NCBI RefSeq assembly: GCF_900109145.1
Contig: NZ_FNYY01000004.1
Location: 62,001-126,000, forward strand
DNA length: 64,000 nt
Direction of reading: 5' to 3'
Source of the DNA: Marinovum algicola
GTDB taxonomy: Bacteria > Pseudomonadota > Alphaproteobacteria > Rhodobacterales > Rhodobacteraceae
A program made the translations under genes and the position numbers. A model generated the notes under the pieces. It did no database searches and had not been told where the DNA came from. It saw only the letters and a list, made by a program, of their open reading frames with translations. This document shows, piece by piece, positions 38,671 through 48,804 of the stretch; within the stretch, counting starts at the first letter, position 1, and each line of letters begins with the position of its first letter.

Positions 38671-38952
38671 ATGCCGCTTTTCTATCACCGCAACCGAGAG
38701 GAAACCTCCGAAAGCCGCCGGATCTACGCCCTCTTCGAGCTGGCCTATACCGCGGTCGATTTTTCCGCCGCCACCTGTTTCATCATCGGCTCGGTGATGT
38801 TCTTTTTTGACGCTTGGCAGACCCCGGCCACCTGGATGTTCCTGATCGGCTCGGTCCTGTTTGCCGCCAAACCCACCCTGCGCCTCGTGCGCGAGCTGCG
38901 CCTCGCCGCCGAAGGCGACGAAGAGGACCTGGCCGAGCGGTTTGGCAAGTGA
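38671..38952 (+). CDS. YrhK-like small membrane protein
   Basis: 93 residues with two hydrophobic helices (about 30-46 and 53-66) and a short acidic tail (EGDEEDLAERFGK). The pattern RIYALFELAYTAVDFSAATC with FLIGSVLFAAKPTLRLVREL fits YrhK-domain proteins, of unknown role. It precedes rnr by 31 bases. Confidence 0.8.
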   Translation: MPLFYHRNREETSESRRIYALFELAYTAVDFSAATCFIIGSVMFFFDAWQTPATWMFLIGSVLFAAKPTLRLVRELRLAAEGDEEDLAERFGK

Positions 38953-38983
38953 CGCCCCGCCACACCCGTGCTAGGCCAGAGCC

Positions 38984-41278
38984 ATGAGCCAATTGCCCAC
39001 CAAAGCCCAGATCCTCGACTGGATCTCCGCCAACCCGACCCTGACCGCCAAGCGCGACATCGCCAAGGCCTTCGGCATAAAGGGTGCCGCCCGGATCGAC
39101 CTCAAGCGCCTGCTCAAGGAGCTGGAAGCCGAAGGTCATCTGGAAAAGCGCAAGAAGACCTACCGCGACCCCGACCGGCTGCCGCCGGTCTCGGTGTTGC
39201 AGGTCAAGGCGCCGACGCCCGATGGCGATCTCTTTGCCAAGCCGCTGGAATGGCACGGCGAAGGGGTGGAGCCGATCGTTCTGGTGGTGCCCCGCGCCTC
39301 GGACCCGGCGCTTGGCGAGGGCGACCGCATCCTGGCGCGGCTGCAAGTGGTGCACGAAGAGGATCACAACTACGAGGCGCGGCTGATCCGCCGGATCGGC
39401 AGCAACCCGCGCCGCATTCTCGGGGTGTTCTCGAAACGCTCGGAAGGCGGGCGGATCAAACCGGTCGACAAGGGCGCCGACAAGGAATGGCAGGTCGCCG
39501 CAGGCGACGTGCATGGCGCCAGGGATGGCGAGCTGGTCGAGGCCGAGCTGGCCGGGCCCAAGAGCCGCATGGGCCTGCCCCGCGCCCGCATCGTCGAACG
39601 GCTGGGCGATCCCACCGCGCCGAAAGCCGTCTCGCTGATCGCCATCCACCAGCACGGCATTCCCGACGCCTTTCCCGACGCGGTGATCGCCGAGGCCGAT
39701 GCGATGAAGCCCGCCGGCCTGTCCGGTCGCGAAGACCTGCGCGAGCTGCCGTTGATCACCATTGATCCGGCCGATGCCCGCGACCATGACGACGCCTGTT
39801 ATGCCCATGCCGACGACGATCCGAAGAACAAGGGCGGTCACGTGATCTGGGTCGCCATCGCCGATGTGGCGCATTACGTCCGCCCCGGCTCGGCACTCGA
39901 CCGCGAGGCGCGCAAACGCGGCAATTCCAGCTATTTCCCCGACCGGGTGGTGCCGATGCTGCCCGACCGGCTGTCAGGCGATCTCTGCTCGCTGCACGAG
40001 GGTGTGCCGCGCGCCTGTCTCGCGGTGCGGATGCAGATCAACGCCGGCGGCGAGAAGCTCTCGCATCGCTTTGTGCGCGGGCTGATGCGCTCGCCCGCCT
40101 CGCTGAATTATCAGGAGGTCCAGCAGGGCATGGACGGCCAGCCCAACGACCGGGTCGCGCCGCTGATGGAAAGCGTGATCGCGCCGCTCTATGCCGCCTA
40201 TGACGCGCTGACCAGGGCCCGCGCCGCCCGCCAGCCGCTAGACCTCGACCTGCCGGAGCGGCGCATCGAGCTCAGCGAAGAGGGCAAGGTGCAATCGGTC
40301 AACTTCCGCGACCGGCTGGATGCGCACAGGCTGATCGAGGAATTCATGATCCTCGCCAATGTCGCCGCGGCCGAGACGCTGATTGCCAAGAAGGTGCCGC
40401 AGCTCTTCCGGGTGCACGAGGAACCGCCGCAGGACAAGCTGGAGTCCTTGCGCGACACCGCCGATGCCGCCGGGCTGACGCTGGCCAAGGGACAGGTTCT
40501 GAAGACCGCGCATCTCAACAAGCTGCTGCATGACGCCGCCGGCACCGAGGAAAGCGAGTTGATCAATCTCGCCACCCTGCGGTCGATGACGCAGGCTTAT
40601 TACAGCCCCAAGAACTTTGGCCATTTCGGGCTTGCGCTGCAAAACTACGCGCATTTCACCTCGCCGATCCGGCGCTATTCCGATCTGATCGTGCACCGCG
40701 GGCTGATCGCGGCGCATGGCTGGGGCGACGACGGGCTCTCGCCCGATGACATCGACAAGCTGGAGCCGACCGCGGCGCATATCTCGGACACAGAGCGCCG
40801 GTCGATGATTGCCGAGCGCGACACCACCGACCGTTACCTCGCGGCCTATCTGTCGGAGCGGGTCGGCAATGAGTTCACCGGGCGGATTTCCGGCATCGCG
40901 CGCTTCGGCGCCTTCGTGAAGCTCGACGAGACCGGCGCCGACGGGCTGATCCCGATGCGCAACCTCGGCCGCGAGTATTTCCACTTCGATCAGGAGACCG
41001 CGACGCTGATGGGCTCCGATACCGGGCTGACCATCACCATCGGCCAGCGGGTGACCGTGCGGCTGACCGAGGCGGCGCCGGTGACCGGCGGCATCGCGCT
41101 GGAGCTGCTCGAGATCGACGGCGAGCGGCCGCCGCGCGGCAATGGCACCGGCCCGCGCGGCCGACGCGGCGCAGGCCGGGGCGGATCGGGCAAGGGCGGG
41201 CCGGCCAAGCGCAAGCTGGTCAAGTCGAAGAAGAAGGCCGCCAAGGTCAGCCGCAAGCAGCGGCAGACCCGGGGGTAG
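38984..41278 (+). CDS. rnr: Ribonuclease R
   Basis: 764 residues. Order: N-terminal winged helix (about 1-75), cold-shock OB domains (85-235), catalytic RNB domain with the acidic cluster D261, D267, D269 and D270, a C-terminal S1 domain (about 640-720) and a Lys/Arg-rich tail (KRKLVKSKKKAAKVSRKQRQ). A 3'-5' hydrolytic exonuclease for structured RNA, active in mRNA, rRNA and tmRNA turnover. Confidence 0.96.
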   Translation: MSQLPTKAQILDWISANPTLTAKRDIAKAFGIKGAARIDLKRLLKELEAEGHLEKRKKTYRDPDRLPPVSVLQVKAPTPDGDLFAKPLEWHGEGVEPIVLVVPRASDPALGEGDRILARLQVVHEEDHNYEARLIRRIGSNPRRILGVFSKRSEGGRIKPVDKGADKEWQVAAGDVHGARDGELVEAELAGPKSRMGLPRARIVERLGDPTAPKAVSLIAIHQHGIPDAFPDAVIAEADAMKPAGLSGREDLRELPLITIDPADARDHDDACYAHADDDPKNKGGHVIWVAIADVAHYVRPGSALDREARKRGNSSYFPDRVVPMLPDRLSGDLCSLHEGVPRACLAVRMQINAGGEKLSHRFVRGLMRSPASLNYQEVQQGMDGQPNDRVAPLMESVIAPLYAAYDALTRARAARQPLDLDLPERRIELSEEGKVQSVNFRDRLDAHRLIEEFMILANVAAAETLIAKKVPQLFRVHEEPPQDKLESLRDTADAAGLTLAKGQVLKTAHLNKLLHDAAGTEESELINLATLRSMTQAYYSPKNFGHFGLALQNYAHFTSPIRRYSDLIVHRGLIAAHGWGDDGLSPDDIDKLEPTAAHISDTERRSMIAERDTTDRYLAAYLSERVGNEFTGRISGIARFGAFVKLDETGADGLIPMRNLGREYFHFDQETATLMGSDTGLTITIGQRVTVRLTEAAPVTGGIALELLEIDGERPPRGNGTGPRGRRGAGRGGSGKGGPAKRKLVKSKKKAAKVSRKQRQTRG

Positions 41279-41313
41279 GCCACGGCACGGGGCCGCCGAC
41301 GTCGGCAACGCGT

Positions 41314-41334
41314 GCCCCGGACCTGATCCGGGGC
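41314..41334. repeat. 21-base REP-like palindrome, third copy
   Basis: Arms GCCCCGGA and TCCGGGGC around CCTGA, 36 bases past the rnr stop. It forms an inverted pair with the copy at 41354-41374. Confidence 0.6.
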
Positions 41335-41353
41335 CCCCGGCGTCCGGCGCGAG

Positions 41354-41374
41354 GTCCCGGATCGGGTCCGGGAC
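41354..41374. repeat. 21-base REP-like palindrome, fourth copy
   Basis: Arms GTCCCGGA and TCCGGGAC around TCGGG; reverse orientation of the third copy. It precedes the 3' end of the convergent alkB-type gene by 19 bases. Confidence 0.6.
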
Positions 41375-41392
41375 GGGGAGCAGGAGTGCCGC

Positions 41393-41995
41393 TCAGGTCA
41401 CCACGCGCAGCGTCAGGTTGATCCGGCCGCCGTCTTTCAACAGCCCGGACGAGCCGAACTTGATCCGATCCACCCCGTGGTGCACCAGCCGTGCGGCACC
41501 GCCGAGCACGACCACATCGCCCGAGGCCAGCCAGACCGAGCCCGTCTTGCCGCCCTTCTCGACATTGCCGACCCGAAACAGCCCGGCGTCGCCCAGCGAG
41601 ACCGAGACCACGGGCTGGGAAAAATCCGCCTCGTCGCGATCCTGATGCAGCCCCATGCGCGCGCCTTCGCCGTAGTAATTGATCAGGCAGCATTCGGGCG
41701 CGCGGGCCTGCGGCGCGAGATCGCGCCAGATCGCCAGCACCGGCTCGGGAATCGCCGGCCAGGCCATGCCGTCGGGGTGGCGCGGCTCGTAGCGATAGCC
41801 GCTGCGGTCGGTCACCCAGCCGAATCTTCCCGCTGCCGTCATCCTGACCGACATCTGCCGCCCCCCCGGCGTGACCGGGTGATAGAGAGGCGCCGCGCGC
41901 ACCACCTCTCGCAGGGCGCCAAGAATTTCAACCTGTTGGTCCGGGTCGAGATAGCCCGGAAAAACCCTGGCGCCGCGCAGATCAAGCCCTGTCAT
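41393..41995 (-). CDS. alkB: AlkB-type alpha-ketoglutarate-dependent dioxygenase
   Basis: 200 residues. The Fe(II) site shows as HQD (in MGLHQDRDE), a distal H in VHHGVDRI, and the 2-oxoglutarate arginine is near RINLTLR at the end. AlkB repairs 1-methyladenine and 3-methylcytosine by oxidative demethylation. The N-terminal GRQMSVRMTAAGRFGWVTD is a typical nucleotide-recognition part. It may be divergently controlled from dnaK, 209 bases away, but no site is evident. Confidence 0.93.
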   Translation of the reverse strand: MTGLDLRGARVFPGYLDPDQQVEILGALREVVRAAPLYHPVTPGGRQMSVRMTAAGRFGWVTDRSGYRYEPRHPDGMAWPAIPEPVLAIWRDLAPQARAPECCLINYYGEGARMGLHQDRDEADFSQPVVSVSLGDAGLFRVGNVEKGGKTGSVWLASGDVVVLGGAARLVHHGVDRIKFGSSGLLKDGGRINLTLRVVT

Positions 41996-42060
41996 GGCGA
42001 CCTCTTTCCCACATCATCCCGAAAACCTCGCGCATTTGCACCATACCGAAGCCCACACTG

Positions 42061-42090
42061 CTTGCAGCATAGAAACCCGGTCCTTATATA
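42061..42090 (+). promoter_or_regulatory. RpoH (sigma-32 type) heat-shock promoter of dnaKJ
   Basis: CTTG (42061-42064), an 18-base spacer and CTTATATA (42083-42090). This matches the alphaproteobacterial RpoH consensus of CTTG, 17-18 bases, CYTATNT. It lies 115 bases before the dnaK start and no better match is in the region. Confidence 0.75.
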
Positions 42091-42204
42091 CACGCCGAAG
42101 CGCGGAACGGGCCGCAAGGCTCTCCGCCACACGTTCGGGGTCGGGATGCCGCATATGGGTTCCGCCTCGTGTCATCGCCTTGAAGATTAAGAGGGATCGA
42201 AACA

Positions 42205-44121
42205 ATGGGTAAAGTCATCGGGATTGACCTCGGCACCACCAACAGCTGTGTGGCCATCATGGACGGCAGCCAGCCGCGGGTCATCGAAAACTCCGAAGGT
42301 GCACGTACGACACCGTCGATCGTCGCCTTCACCGACAACGAACGCCTCGTTGGCCAGCCGGCCAAGCGTCAGGCCGTCACCAATCCGGAAAACACCATCT
42401 TTGGCGTCAAGCGTCTGATCGGTCGTCGATTCGACGACAGCGACCTGGCCAAGGACAAGAAGAACATGCCGTTCAACGTCATCGACGGCGGCAACGGCGA
42501 CGCCTGGGTCGAAGCCAAGAGCGACAAGTACAGCCCGTCGCAGATCTCGGCCTTCATCCTCGGCAAGATGAAAGAAACCGCTGAATCCTACCTCGGCGAG
42601 GAAGTCGATCAGGCGGTCATCACCGTGCCGGCGTATTTCAACGACGCCCAGCGTCAGGCCACCAAGGACGCCGGCAAGATCGCCGGCCTCGAAGTGCTGC
42701 GCATCATCAACGAGCCGACCGCGGCCGCGCTGGCCTATGGCCTCGACAAGGAAGACACCCACACCATCGCGGTCTATGACCTTGGCGGCGGGACTTTCGA
42801 CGTGACCATCCTCGAGATCGACGATGGCCTGTTCGAAGTGAAGTCGACCAACGGCGACACCTTCCTCGGTGGCGAAGACTTCGACATGCGGATCGTCAAC
42901 TACCTGGCGGACGAGTTCAAGAAAGAGCACGGCGTCGACCTGACCAAGGACAAGATGGCGCTTCAGCGTCTGAAAGAGGCCGCCGAGAAAGCCAAGATCG
43001 AGCTGTCCTCCTCGTCGCAGACCGAGATCAACCAGCCGTTCATCTCGATGGATCCGAACGGCGGCCAGCCGCTGCACATGGTCATGAAACTGACCCGGGC
43101 CAAGCTGGAGTCGCTGGTCAGCGACCTGATCAAGGCCTCGATCAAGCCCTGCCAGGCCGCTCTGAAGGACGCCGGTCTCTCGACCTCGGAAATCGACGAG
43201 GTCGTCCTCGTCGGGGGTATGACCCGGATGCCCAAGGTCATCGAAGAGGTGACCAAGTTCTTTGGCAAGGAGCCGCACAAGGGTGTGAACCCGGACGAAG
43301 TGGTTGCCATGGGCGCCGCCATCCAGGCCGGCGTTCTGCAAGGTGACGTCAAGGACGTGGTCCTGCTCGACGTGACCCCGCTGTCGCTGGGCATCGAGAC
43401 CCTGGGCGGTGTCTTCACCCGCCTGATCGACCGCAACACCACGATCCCGACCAAGAAGTCGCAGATCTTCTCGACCGCCGAGGACAACCAGAACGCGGTG
43501 ACGATCCGGGTCTTCCAGGGCGAGCGCGAGATGGCAGCCGACAACAAGATGCTCGGCCAGTTCAACCTCGAGGACATCCCGCCGGCACCGCGCGGCATGC
43601 CGCAGATCGAGGTGACCTTCGACATCGACGCCAACGGCATCGTCTCGGTCCAGGCCAAGGACAAGGGCACCGGCAAGGAGCAGAAGATCACCATCCAGGC
43701 CTCCGGTGGCCTCTCGGACGACGACATCGAGAAGATGGTCAAGGAAGCCGAAGAGAACGCCGAAGCCGACAAGGCCCGCAAGGAGCTGGTGGAAGCCAAG
43801 AACCAGGCCGAGAGCCTCATCCACTCGACCGAGAAATCGCTCGAGGAGCATGGCGAGAAGGTCGATCCGACCACTGTCGAAGCGATCGAACTGGCGGTGG
43901 CCGCGCTCAAGGACGAGCTGGAAAGCGAGAACGCCGAGAAGATCAAATCCGGCATCCAGAACGTCATGGAAGCCTCGATGAAACTGGGCGAAGCGATTTA
44001 CAAATCGTCCCAGGAAGAGGCCGGCGAAGAGCCTGCACCCGAGGCCGACGGCCCGGCGAATGACGATGACACCATCGTCGACGCCGATTTCGAGGACCTT
44101 GACGACGACAAGCGCGCCTGA
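42205..44121 (+). CDS. dnaK: Chaperone DnaK (Hsp70)
   Basis: 638 residues. ATPase domain starts [10 protein letters not shown] and includes the phosphate-2 loop [12 protein letters not shown]; the substrate domain runs from about 385 to 600 and ends in an acidic tail [13 protein letters not shown]. It refolds proteins with DnaJ and GrpE. AGAGGG-type ribosome site upstream. Driven by the RpoH-type promoter at 42061 and followed by dnaJ 94 bases later. Confidence 0.97.
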   Translation: MGKVIGIDLGTTNSCVAIMDGSQPRVIENSEGARTTPSIVAFTDNERLVGQPAKRQAVTNPENTIFGVKRLIGRRFDDSDLAKDKKNMPFNVIDGGNGDAWVEAKSDKYSPSQISAFILGKMKETAESYLGEEVDQAVITVPAYFNDAQRQATKDAGKIAGLEVLRIINEPTAAALAYGLDKEDTHTIAVYDLGGGTFDVTILEIDDGLFEVKSTNGDTFLGGEDFDMRIVNYLADEFKKEHGVDLTKDKMALQRLKEAAEKAKIELSSSSQTEINQPFISMDPNGGQPLHMVMKLTRAKLESLVSDLIKASIKPCQAALKDAGLSTSEIDEVVLVGGMTRMPKVIEEVTKFFGKEPHKGVNPDEVVAMGAAIQAGVLQGDVKDVVLLDVTPLSLGIETLGGVFTRLIDRNTTIPTKKSQIFSTAEDNQNAVTIRVFQGEREMAADNKMLGQFNLEDIPPAPRGMPQIEVTFDIDANGIVSVQAKDKGTGKEQKITIQASGGLSDDDIEKMVKEAEENAEADKARKELVEAKNQAESLIHSTEKSLEEHGEKVDPTTVEAIELAVAALKDELESENAEKIKSGIQNVMEASMKLGEAIYKSSQEEAGEEPAPEADGPANDDDTIVDADFEDLDDDKRA

Positions 44122-44215
44122 TCGTCGGTGACGACAGCGCACAGGAACCACTGCGGGGGGCCGGTCCGGACGCCGGGCCGGCCCTCGCATGTTCCATGCA
44201 TAGGAGGACGGACTG

Positions 44216-45373
44216 ATGTCCAAACGTGACTTTTACGAGGTTCTGGGCGTGGCCCGGACCGCCTCCGCCGACGAGATCAAGAAGGCCTACCGCAAGAAGG
44301 CCAAGGAGCTGCACCCCGACCGCAACGCCGACAACCCGGAGGCCGAAGCGCAGTTCAAGGAAGCCAACGAGGCCTATGAAGTCCTCAAGGATGCCGACAA
44401 GAAGGCGGCCTACGACCGCTACGGTCATGCCGCCTTCGAAGGCGGCATGGGCGGCGGTGGCGGGCGTCCCGGCGGCGGCTTTCACCCCGGTCAGCAGGGC
44501 GATTTCGCCTCTGCCTTCTCGGATGTCTTCGACGATCTCTTTGGCGATTTCATGGGCGGCCAGCGCGGCGGCGGACGCCAGCGCGCGGCACGCGGCGCCG
44601 ACCTGCGCTACAATCTGCGGGTAACGCTGGAAGACGCCTATTCCGGCCTGCAAAAGACGATCAACGTGCCCACCTCGGTGCCCTGTGGTGCCTGTAACGG
44701 ATCGGGCGCCGAAGGCGGGGCCGAGCCCACCACCTGCCCGACCTGTTCCGGCATGGGCAAGGTGCGGGCGCAGCAGGGCTTCTTTACGGTCGAGCGCACC
44801 TGCCCGACCTGCTCGGGCCTCGGCCAGACGATCAAGAACCCCTGCCACACCTGCCATGGCGCCGGCCGGGTCGAGAAAGAGCGCGCGCTTTCGGTCAATA
44901 TCCCGAAAGGCGTGGAAACCGGCACCCGAATCCGTCTTGCGGGCGAAGGCGAGGCCGGCATGCGCGGCGGACCGCCGGGCGATCTCTACATCTTCCTCGA
45001 GGTGACGGCGCACAAGATCTTCGAACGCGACGGCACCGACCTGCATTGCCGGGTGCCGGTGTCGATGTCGGCCGCCGCACTTGGCGGCGATATCGAGGTG
45101 CCGACCATCGATGGCGGCCGCTCGCGCGTGAAGATCCCGGCCGGCAGCCAGTCGGGCCGCCAGATGCGGCTGCGCGGCAAGGGCATGCCCGCCCTGCGCG
45201 GGGCCGGCACCGGTGACATGTTCATCGAGCTGGCCGTCGAGACCCCGGTCAACCTGACCTCGCGCCAGAAAGAGCTGCTGCGCGAATTCGAGCAGCTGAG
45301 CGAGGACAACAACCCCGAGAGCAAGAGCTTCTTCTCTTCGGTCAAGGGGTTCTGGGATTCGATGAAGGGCTGA
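44216..45373 (+). CDS. dnaJ: Chaperone DnaJ (Hsp40, type I)
   Basis: 385 residues. J domain with HPD at 33-35, Gly/Phe-rich region (about 75-120), four CxxCxGxG zinc motifs between 157 and 218 ([32 protein letters not shown]) and a C-terminal substrate domain. It stimulates the DnaK ATPase and delivers clients. AGGAGG lies before the ATG. Confidence 0.97.
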   Translation: MSKRDFYEVLGVARTASADEIKKAYRKKAKELHPDRNADNPEAEAQFKEANEAYEVLKDADKKAAYDRYGHAAFEGGMGGGGGRPGGGFHPGQQGDFASAFSDVFDDLFGDFMGGQRGGGRQRAARGADLRYNLRVTLEDAYSGLQKTINVPTSVPCGACNGSGAEGGAEPTTCPTCSGMGKVRAQQGFFTVERTCPTCSGLGQTIKNPCHTCHGAGRVEKERALSVNIPKGVETGTRIRLAGEGEAGMRGGPPGDLYIFLEVTAHKIFERDGTDLHCRVPVSMSAAALGGDIEVPTIDGGRSRVKIPAGSQSGRQMRLRGKGMPALRGAGTGDMFIELAVETPVNLTSRQKELLREFEQLSEDNNPESKSFFSSVKGFWDSMKG

Positions 45374-45526
45374 CACCGGCCCTTCCCCGACCACCGCGTC
45401 CGGGCGCCAAATTCCTGCAACGGAGTTTTCACATTCTGTCGACAGACTTTGGCGCCCCGTGCATCCGGCGCAAAACCGGCCGCCGGCGTTAACCGCGCGT
45501 TTACCGAGGGCGCCGATGCTGGCGTC

Positions 45527-46291
45527 ATGGACAGAAACTCCCTTGCCGAGGCGTCTTTGCCGCTGTTTCAGGGCGACGAGGCCGACGCCCCCGAAACGCT
45601 GGCGCGCGGCACGCGGCTGCCGTCTTATATCCGCGATCATCGCAAGCGGCTGCGCGGGCGTTTCATGGCTGGCGGGGCCGAAGCGCTGCCGGATTACGAG
45701 ATGCTGGAGCTTGTGCTGTTTCGCGCCATTCCGCGCCAGGATGTCAAACCGCTGGCGCATTCGCTTCTCACCCGGTTCGGCGATTTCAATCGGGTGATTT
45801 CCGCCCCCGTGGCGCGGCTGGCCGAGGTCAAGGGCGTCGGCACCGCGGTGATCTGCGAGCTGAAGCTGATCGAGGCGGCCGCCCAGCGTCTGGCACGCAG
45901 TCGGGTGATCGCGCGGCCCGTCGTGTCAAGTTGGGAGCAGCTCATCGCCTATTGCCATACCGCCATGGCGCACCGCGAGACCGAGCAGTTCCGGGTGCTC
46001 TACCTCGACCGCAAGAACACCTTGATCGCCGACGAAGCGCAGGGGCGCGGCACGGTGGATCATGTGCCGGTCTACCCGCGAGAGGTGGTGAAACGCGCGC
46101 TGGAGATCAACGCGTCGGCGCTGATCCTGGTGCACAACCACCCCTCGGGCGATCCGACGCCCAGCCGCGAGGATATCGAAATGACCGCGCAGGTCGAGAC
46201 GGCGGCGCAAGCGCTGGGGCTGGTGCTGCACGATCACATCATCATCGGCAAATCGCGCGAGCTGAGCTTTCGCGCGGAAGGGCTGTTGTAG
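45527..46291 (+). CDS. radC: RadC family JAB/MPN protein
   Basis: 254 residues from the ATG at 45527. A helix-hairpin-helix region is followed by the JAMM metal site: H203, H205 in HNHPSGD and D216. RadC proteins are widespread, though the role in repair is disputed. The open frame runs 26 codons further upstream without family similarity. The stop faces the convergent lytic transglycosylase. Confidence 0.93.
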   Translation: MDRNSLAEASLPLFQGDEADAPETLARGTRLPSYIRDHRKRLRGRFMAGGAEALPDYEMLELVLFRAIPRQDVKPLAHSLLTRFGDFNRVISAPVARLAEVKGVGTAVICELKLIEAAAQRLARSRVIARPVVSSWEQLIAYCHTAMAHRETEQFRVLYLDRKNTLIADEAQGRGTVDHVPVYPREVVKRALEINASALILVHNHPSGDPTPSREDIEMTAQVETAAQALGLVLHDHIIIGKSRELSFRAEGLL

Positions 46292-46311
46292 CGCCCGGCC
46301 CGCGCCTGGCC

Positions 46312-46328
46312 CGCCCGGCCTTCGGGCG
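46312..46328. terminator. Hairpin between convergent radC and transglycosylase genes
   Basis: CGCCCG and CGGGCG pair around GCCTT, 20 bases past the radC stop, ending two bases before the convergent stop. No T-run. Confidence 0.4.
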
Positions 46329-46329
46329 C

Positions 46330-47673
46330 TCAGCGCAGCCGTTTCAGGATCTGCCAGGAGGCGTTTCCGTCCGGCACCGCGCCAATGCTGCGCTGATAGC
46401 GCATCAGCGCGGCGCGGGTGTCCGGGCCGATATTGCCGTCAATGCCGCCGGTATCAAATCCCTTGGCCGTCAGCCGGCGCTGCAACTCGTGCCGCTCGGC
46501 CCGGACCAGCGCGCGGTCATCCTCGGGCCAGCCGCCCTGCACCGCGTCGCCGCCGGTGATCCTGTCGGACAGATGGCCGACGCCCAACGCATAGAGATCC
46601 GAGTTGTTGTAGCGCTTGATCACGTCAAAGTTCTTGAACACCAGAAAGGCCGCGCCACGCGCCCCGGCCGGCAGCAGCACATAGGCCGACCCGTGATCCG
46701 GCACCGGGCGGCCATCCATGCCCAGCACCCCGGCGCGGGCCCAGTCCGAGGGCATGCGTTTGACCTTGGACGAGAGCTGGCCATAGTCGAAGTCGCGCGG
46801 CAGCGTCACCTCGACCCCCCAGGGCATGCCCTTGATCCAGCCGAACCGTTCCAGATAGGCAGCGGTGGAGGCCAGCGCATCGCTCGGGTCCGCGCTCCAG
46901 ATATCGCGCCGCCCGTCGCCGGTGAAATCCACCGCATAGGCCTGATAGGAGGTGGGAATGAACTGGGTGTGGCCCATGGCACCGGCCCAGCTTCCGGTCA
47001 TCTTCTCGGGCGTGGTGTCGCCCCGCGCCAGGATGCGCAGCGCCTCGGTCAGCTGCTGCTCGAAAAATTGGCCGCGGCGGCCGTCAAAGGCCAGGGTGGC
47101 CAGCGACCGGATCACCGAAAGATCGCCGCGCCGCGTGCCATAGGCGCTTTCCAGCCCCCAGATCGCGGTGACGATATCGCGGTCGACCCCGTAGCGCGCC
47201 TCGATCCGGGCCAGAGTACGCCCCTCTGCCGCCAGCGCCGCGCGGCCATCGGCGATGCGCTTGTCCGATGCCGCGATGGCCAGATATTGCTCGACGGTCT
47301 TGGTGAACTCGGTCTGGCTGCGGTCGCGCGCGATGATCTGCGGGTCATAGGTCACGCCGCGAAAGGCCCGGTCGAAGACCTGCGCCGGGATGCCCGCGGC
47401 CAGGGCGCGGCGGCGGTAGCCGGCGATCCAGCCCTGAAGCCGCGCATCTTCGGCCGTCGCCGCCGGCGCGGCCGCGGTGGGGCGCGCGGCCCACCCGGCG
47501 GGGCGGGCCTGCGGGCGCAGGCTCACGGGGGTGACGAGCAGCTCTCGCAGGTGCACGCCGTGCACCTGAACCGCAGGCCGCGCCTTGGGGCGCAGCGAGC
47601 CGGCATCGGCGGCGGCCTGGGTGCCGGCCGACATCAGCAGAAGCGACAGGGCGGCAAAAGACTTCAATGACAT
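46330..47673 (-). CDS. Lytic murein transglycosylase (MltB type) with peptidoglycan-binding domain
   Basis: 447 residues from the ATG at 47673 with GGGAGG upstream. A signal peptide (about 1-20) is followed by an SLT domain with the catalytic glutamate E175 in ESAYG and the AMGHTQFIPTSY motif. A C-terminal peptidoglycan-binding domain carries the repeat GFDTGGIDGNIGPDTRAAL. It cleaves glycan strands with formation of anhydromuramyl ends. Confidence 0.93.
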   Translation of the reverse strand: MSLKSFAALSLLLMSAGTQAAADAGSLRPKARPAVQVHGVHLRELLVTPVSLRPQARPAGWAARPTAAAPAATAEDARLQGWIAGYRRRALAAGIPAQVFDRAFRGVTYDPQIIARDRSQTEFTKTVEQYLAIAASDKRIADGRAALAAEGRTLARIEARYGVDRDIVTAIWGLESAYGTRRGDLSVIRSLATLAFDGRRGQFFEQQLTEALRILARGDTTPEKMTGSWAGAMGHTQFIPTSYQAYAVDFTGDGRRDIWSADPSDALASTAAYLERFGWIKGMPWGVEVTLPRDFDYGQLSSKVKRMPSDWARAGVLGMDGRPVPDHGSAYVLLPAGARGAAFLVFKNFDVIKRYNNSDLYALGVGHLSDRITGGDAVQGGWPEDDRALVRAERHELQRRLTAKGFDTGGIDGNIGPDTRAALMRYQRSIGAVPDGNASWQILKRLR

Positions 47674-47701
47674 GGCGGACCCTCCCGACAGGTGGTGTGG
47701 T

Positions 47702-48523
47702 TCAACTCCGCGCCGACCAGCTGGCCGAGGCATGGCGGCGGGTATAGAATTCGCCCATCAGCCCGATGGTAATCAGACCGACCCCCAGCCAGAGCGGATA
47801 TTCGAGGTTGGAATTGCGCGGATAGTAATTGACGAAGGCATAGCCACGGGCCTGGTCGATGGCGTGGAACAGCGGGTTCCAGTCGAACATCGCCAGCATG
47901 TAGCCCGGCAGCGTGTTGGCGACGAACATCTTGCCCGAAGCGATCATGTTGGCGCGCTGATAGATCGACGACAGGATGGTGATCGCTGAAGGAAACCACG
48001 GCTTGAGCGCGAGAAAGACCATGCCTACCGCCGCCCCGGTGAACCAGGCCAGCAGGATCATCCCCATGCAGCCGATCGGATCGTTGATCTCGACATCGGC
48101 AAACCCGACGTCATAGACAAAAAGCACGATCAGCACCGAAAGCACCTGGATATAGAGCGACGAAAGCATGCCCGACAGGATCGAGATGATCGTGTTCATC
48201 GGCGCATGTTGCATCATCGGCGCGGTCGGCCCCTCGGCGCCGGCGACGGCGCTCATCGTCTTGATGTGGGTCATGTAGAGGAAGATGCCCGACATGATGT
48301 AGATCAGGAAATCGCCGCGCAGCTTGAGCCCGCGCAATCCGAGCACGGTGAACATGGCATAGAAGACCATCACCATGATGATGGTCTGAAGCACGTTCAT
48401 GAAGATCGACATGAAAGCATTGCCGTGCGTCTTGCGCACGTTGCGCACCGCGCCGTGATAGACCAGCTCGATCGTGGTGACGACGGAATCGAGCGTCGTC
48501 CTTGGGCGCCGTTGTACGAACAT
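47702..48523 (-). CDS. ABC-2 type polysaccharide-export permease
   Basis: 273 residues with about six hydrophobic segments and the amphipathic N-terminal helix of KpsM/RfbA-type permeases (LDSVVTTIELVYHGAVRNVRK). Such permeases export capsule or O-antigen with an ATPase partner. No ABC ATPase lies beside it in the window. Its 3' end follows the transglycosylase start by 28 bases, so the two may share a transcript. It is divergent from the polysaccharide cluster beginning at cysQ, to which it probably belongs. Confidence 0.88.
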   Translation of the reverse strand: MFVQRRPRTTLDSVVTTIELVYHGAVRNVRKTHGNAFMSIFMNVLQTIIMVMVFYAMFTVLGLRGLKLRGDFLIYIMSGIFLYMTHIKTMSAVAGAEGPTAPMMQHAPMNTIISILSGMLSSLYIQVLSVLIVLFVYDVGFADVEINDPIGCMGMILLAWFTGAAVGMVFLALKPWFPSAITILSSIYQRANMIASGKMFVANTLPGYMLAMFDWNPLFHAIDQARGYAFVNYYPRNSNLEYPLWLGVGLITIGLMGEFYTRRHASASWSARS

Positions 48524-48804
48524 GAAGCTCTGCTCCGCCAGAATAGGGCACTATTGGCACGGAATTCTTGCTGTTCCGTTGTCTCCCAGCATAACCGCGA
48601 TCCGGCGTCTCGACAACAAAACCCTTTGCCGCGCCGGCGCTGCATCCGCCTCGGTGCCGGCCGGCCGCAGCCGGACGATACCGGCGCGAAAACGCCCGGT
48701 TTTTCCGCGCCTGGCCGCCCGCCAAGGTGATGGACATGACCCGACGACAGGTCTAGGCAATGAACAAAGACCGGCACGGCCCGGACGGCGATCAGGAGCT
48801 CATT

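Noticed and set aside
42187-44223. 678-codon minus-strand ORF opposite dnaK
   Set aside because: Antisense shadow; repeated LDD/LVG patterns reflect dnaK codons.
48554-48572. Possible sigma-54 promoter (TGGCAC...TTGC) upstream of the ABC permease
   Set aside because: The GG and GC pairs are 12 bases apart where 10 is needed.
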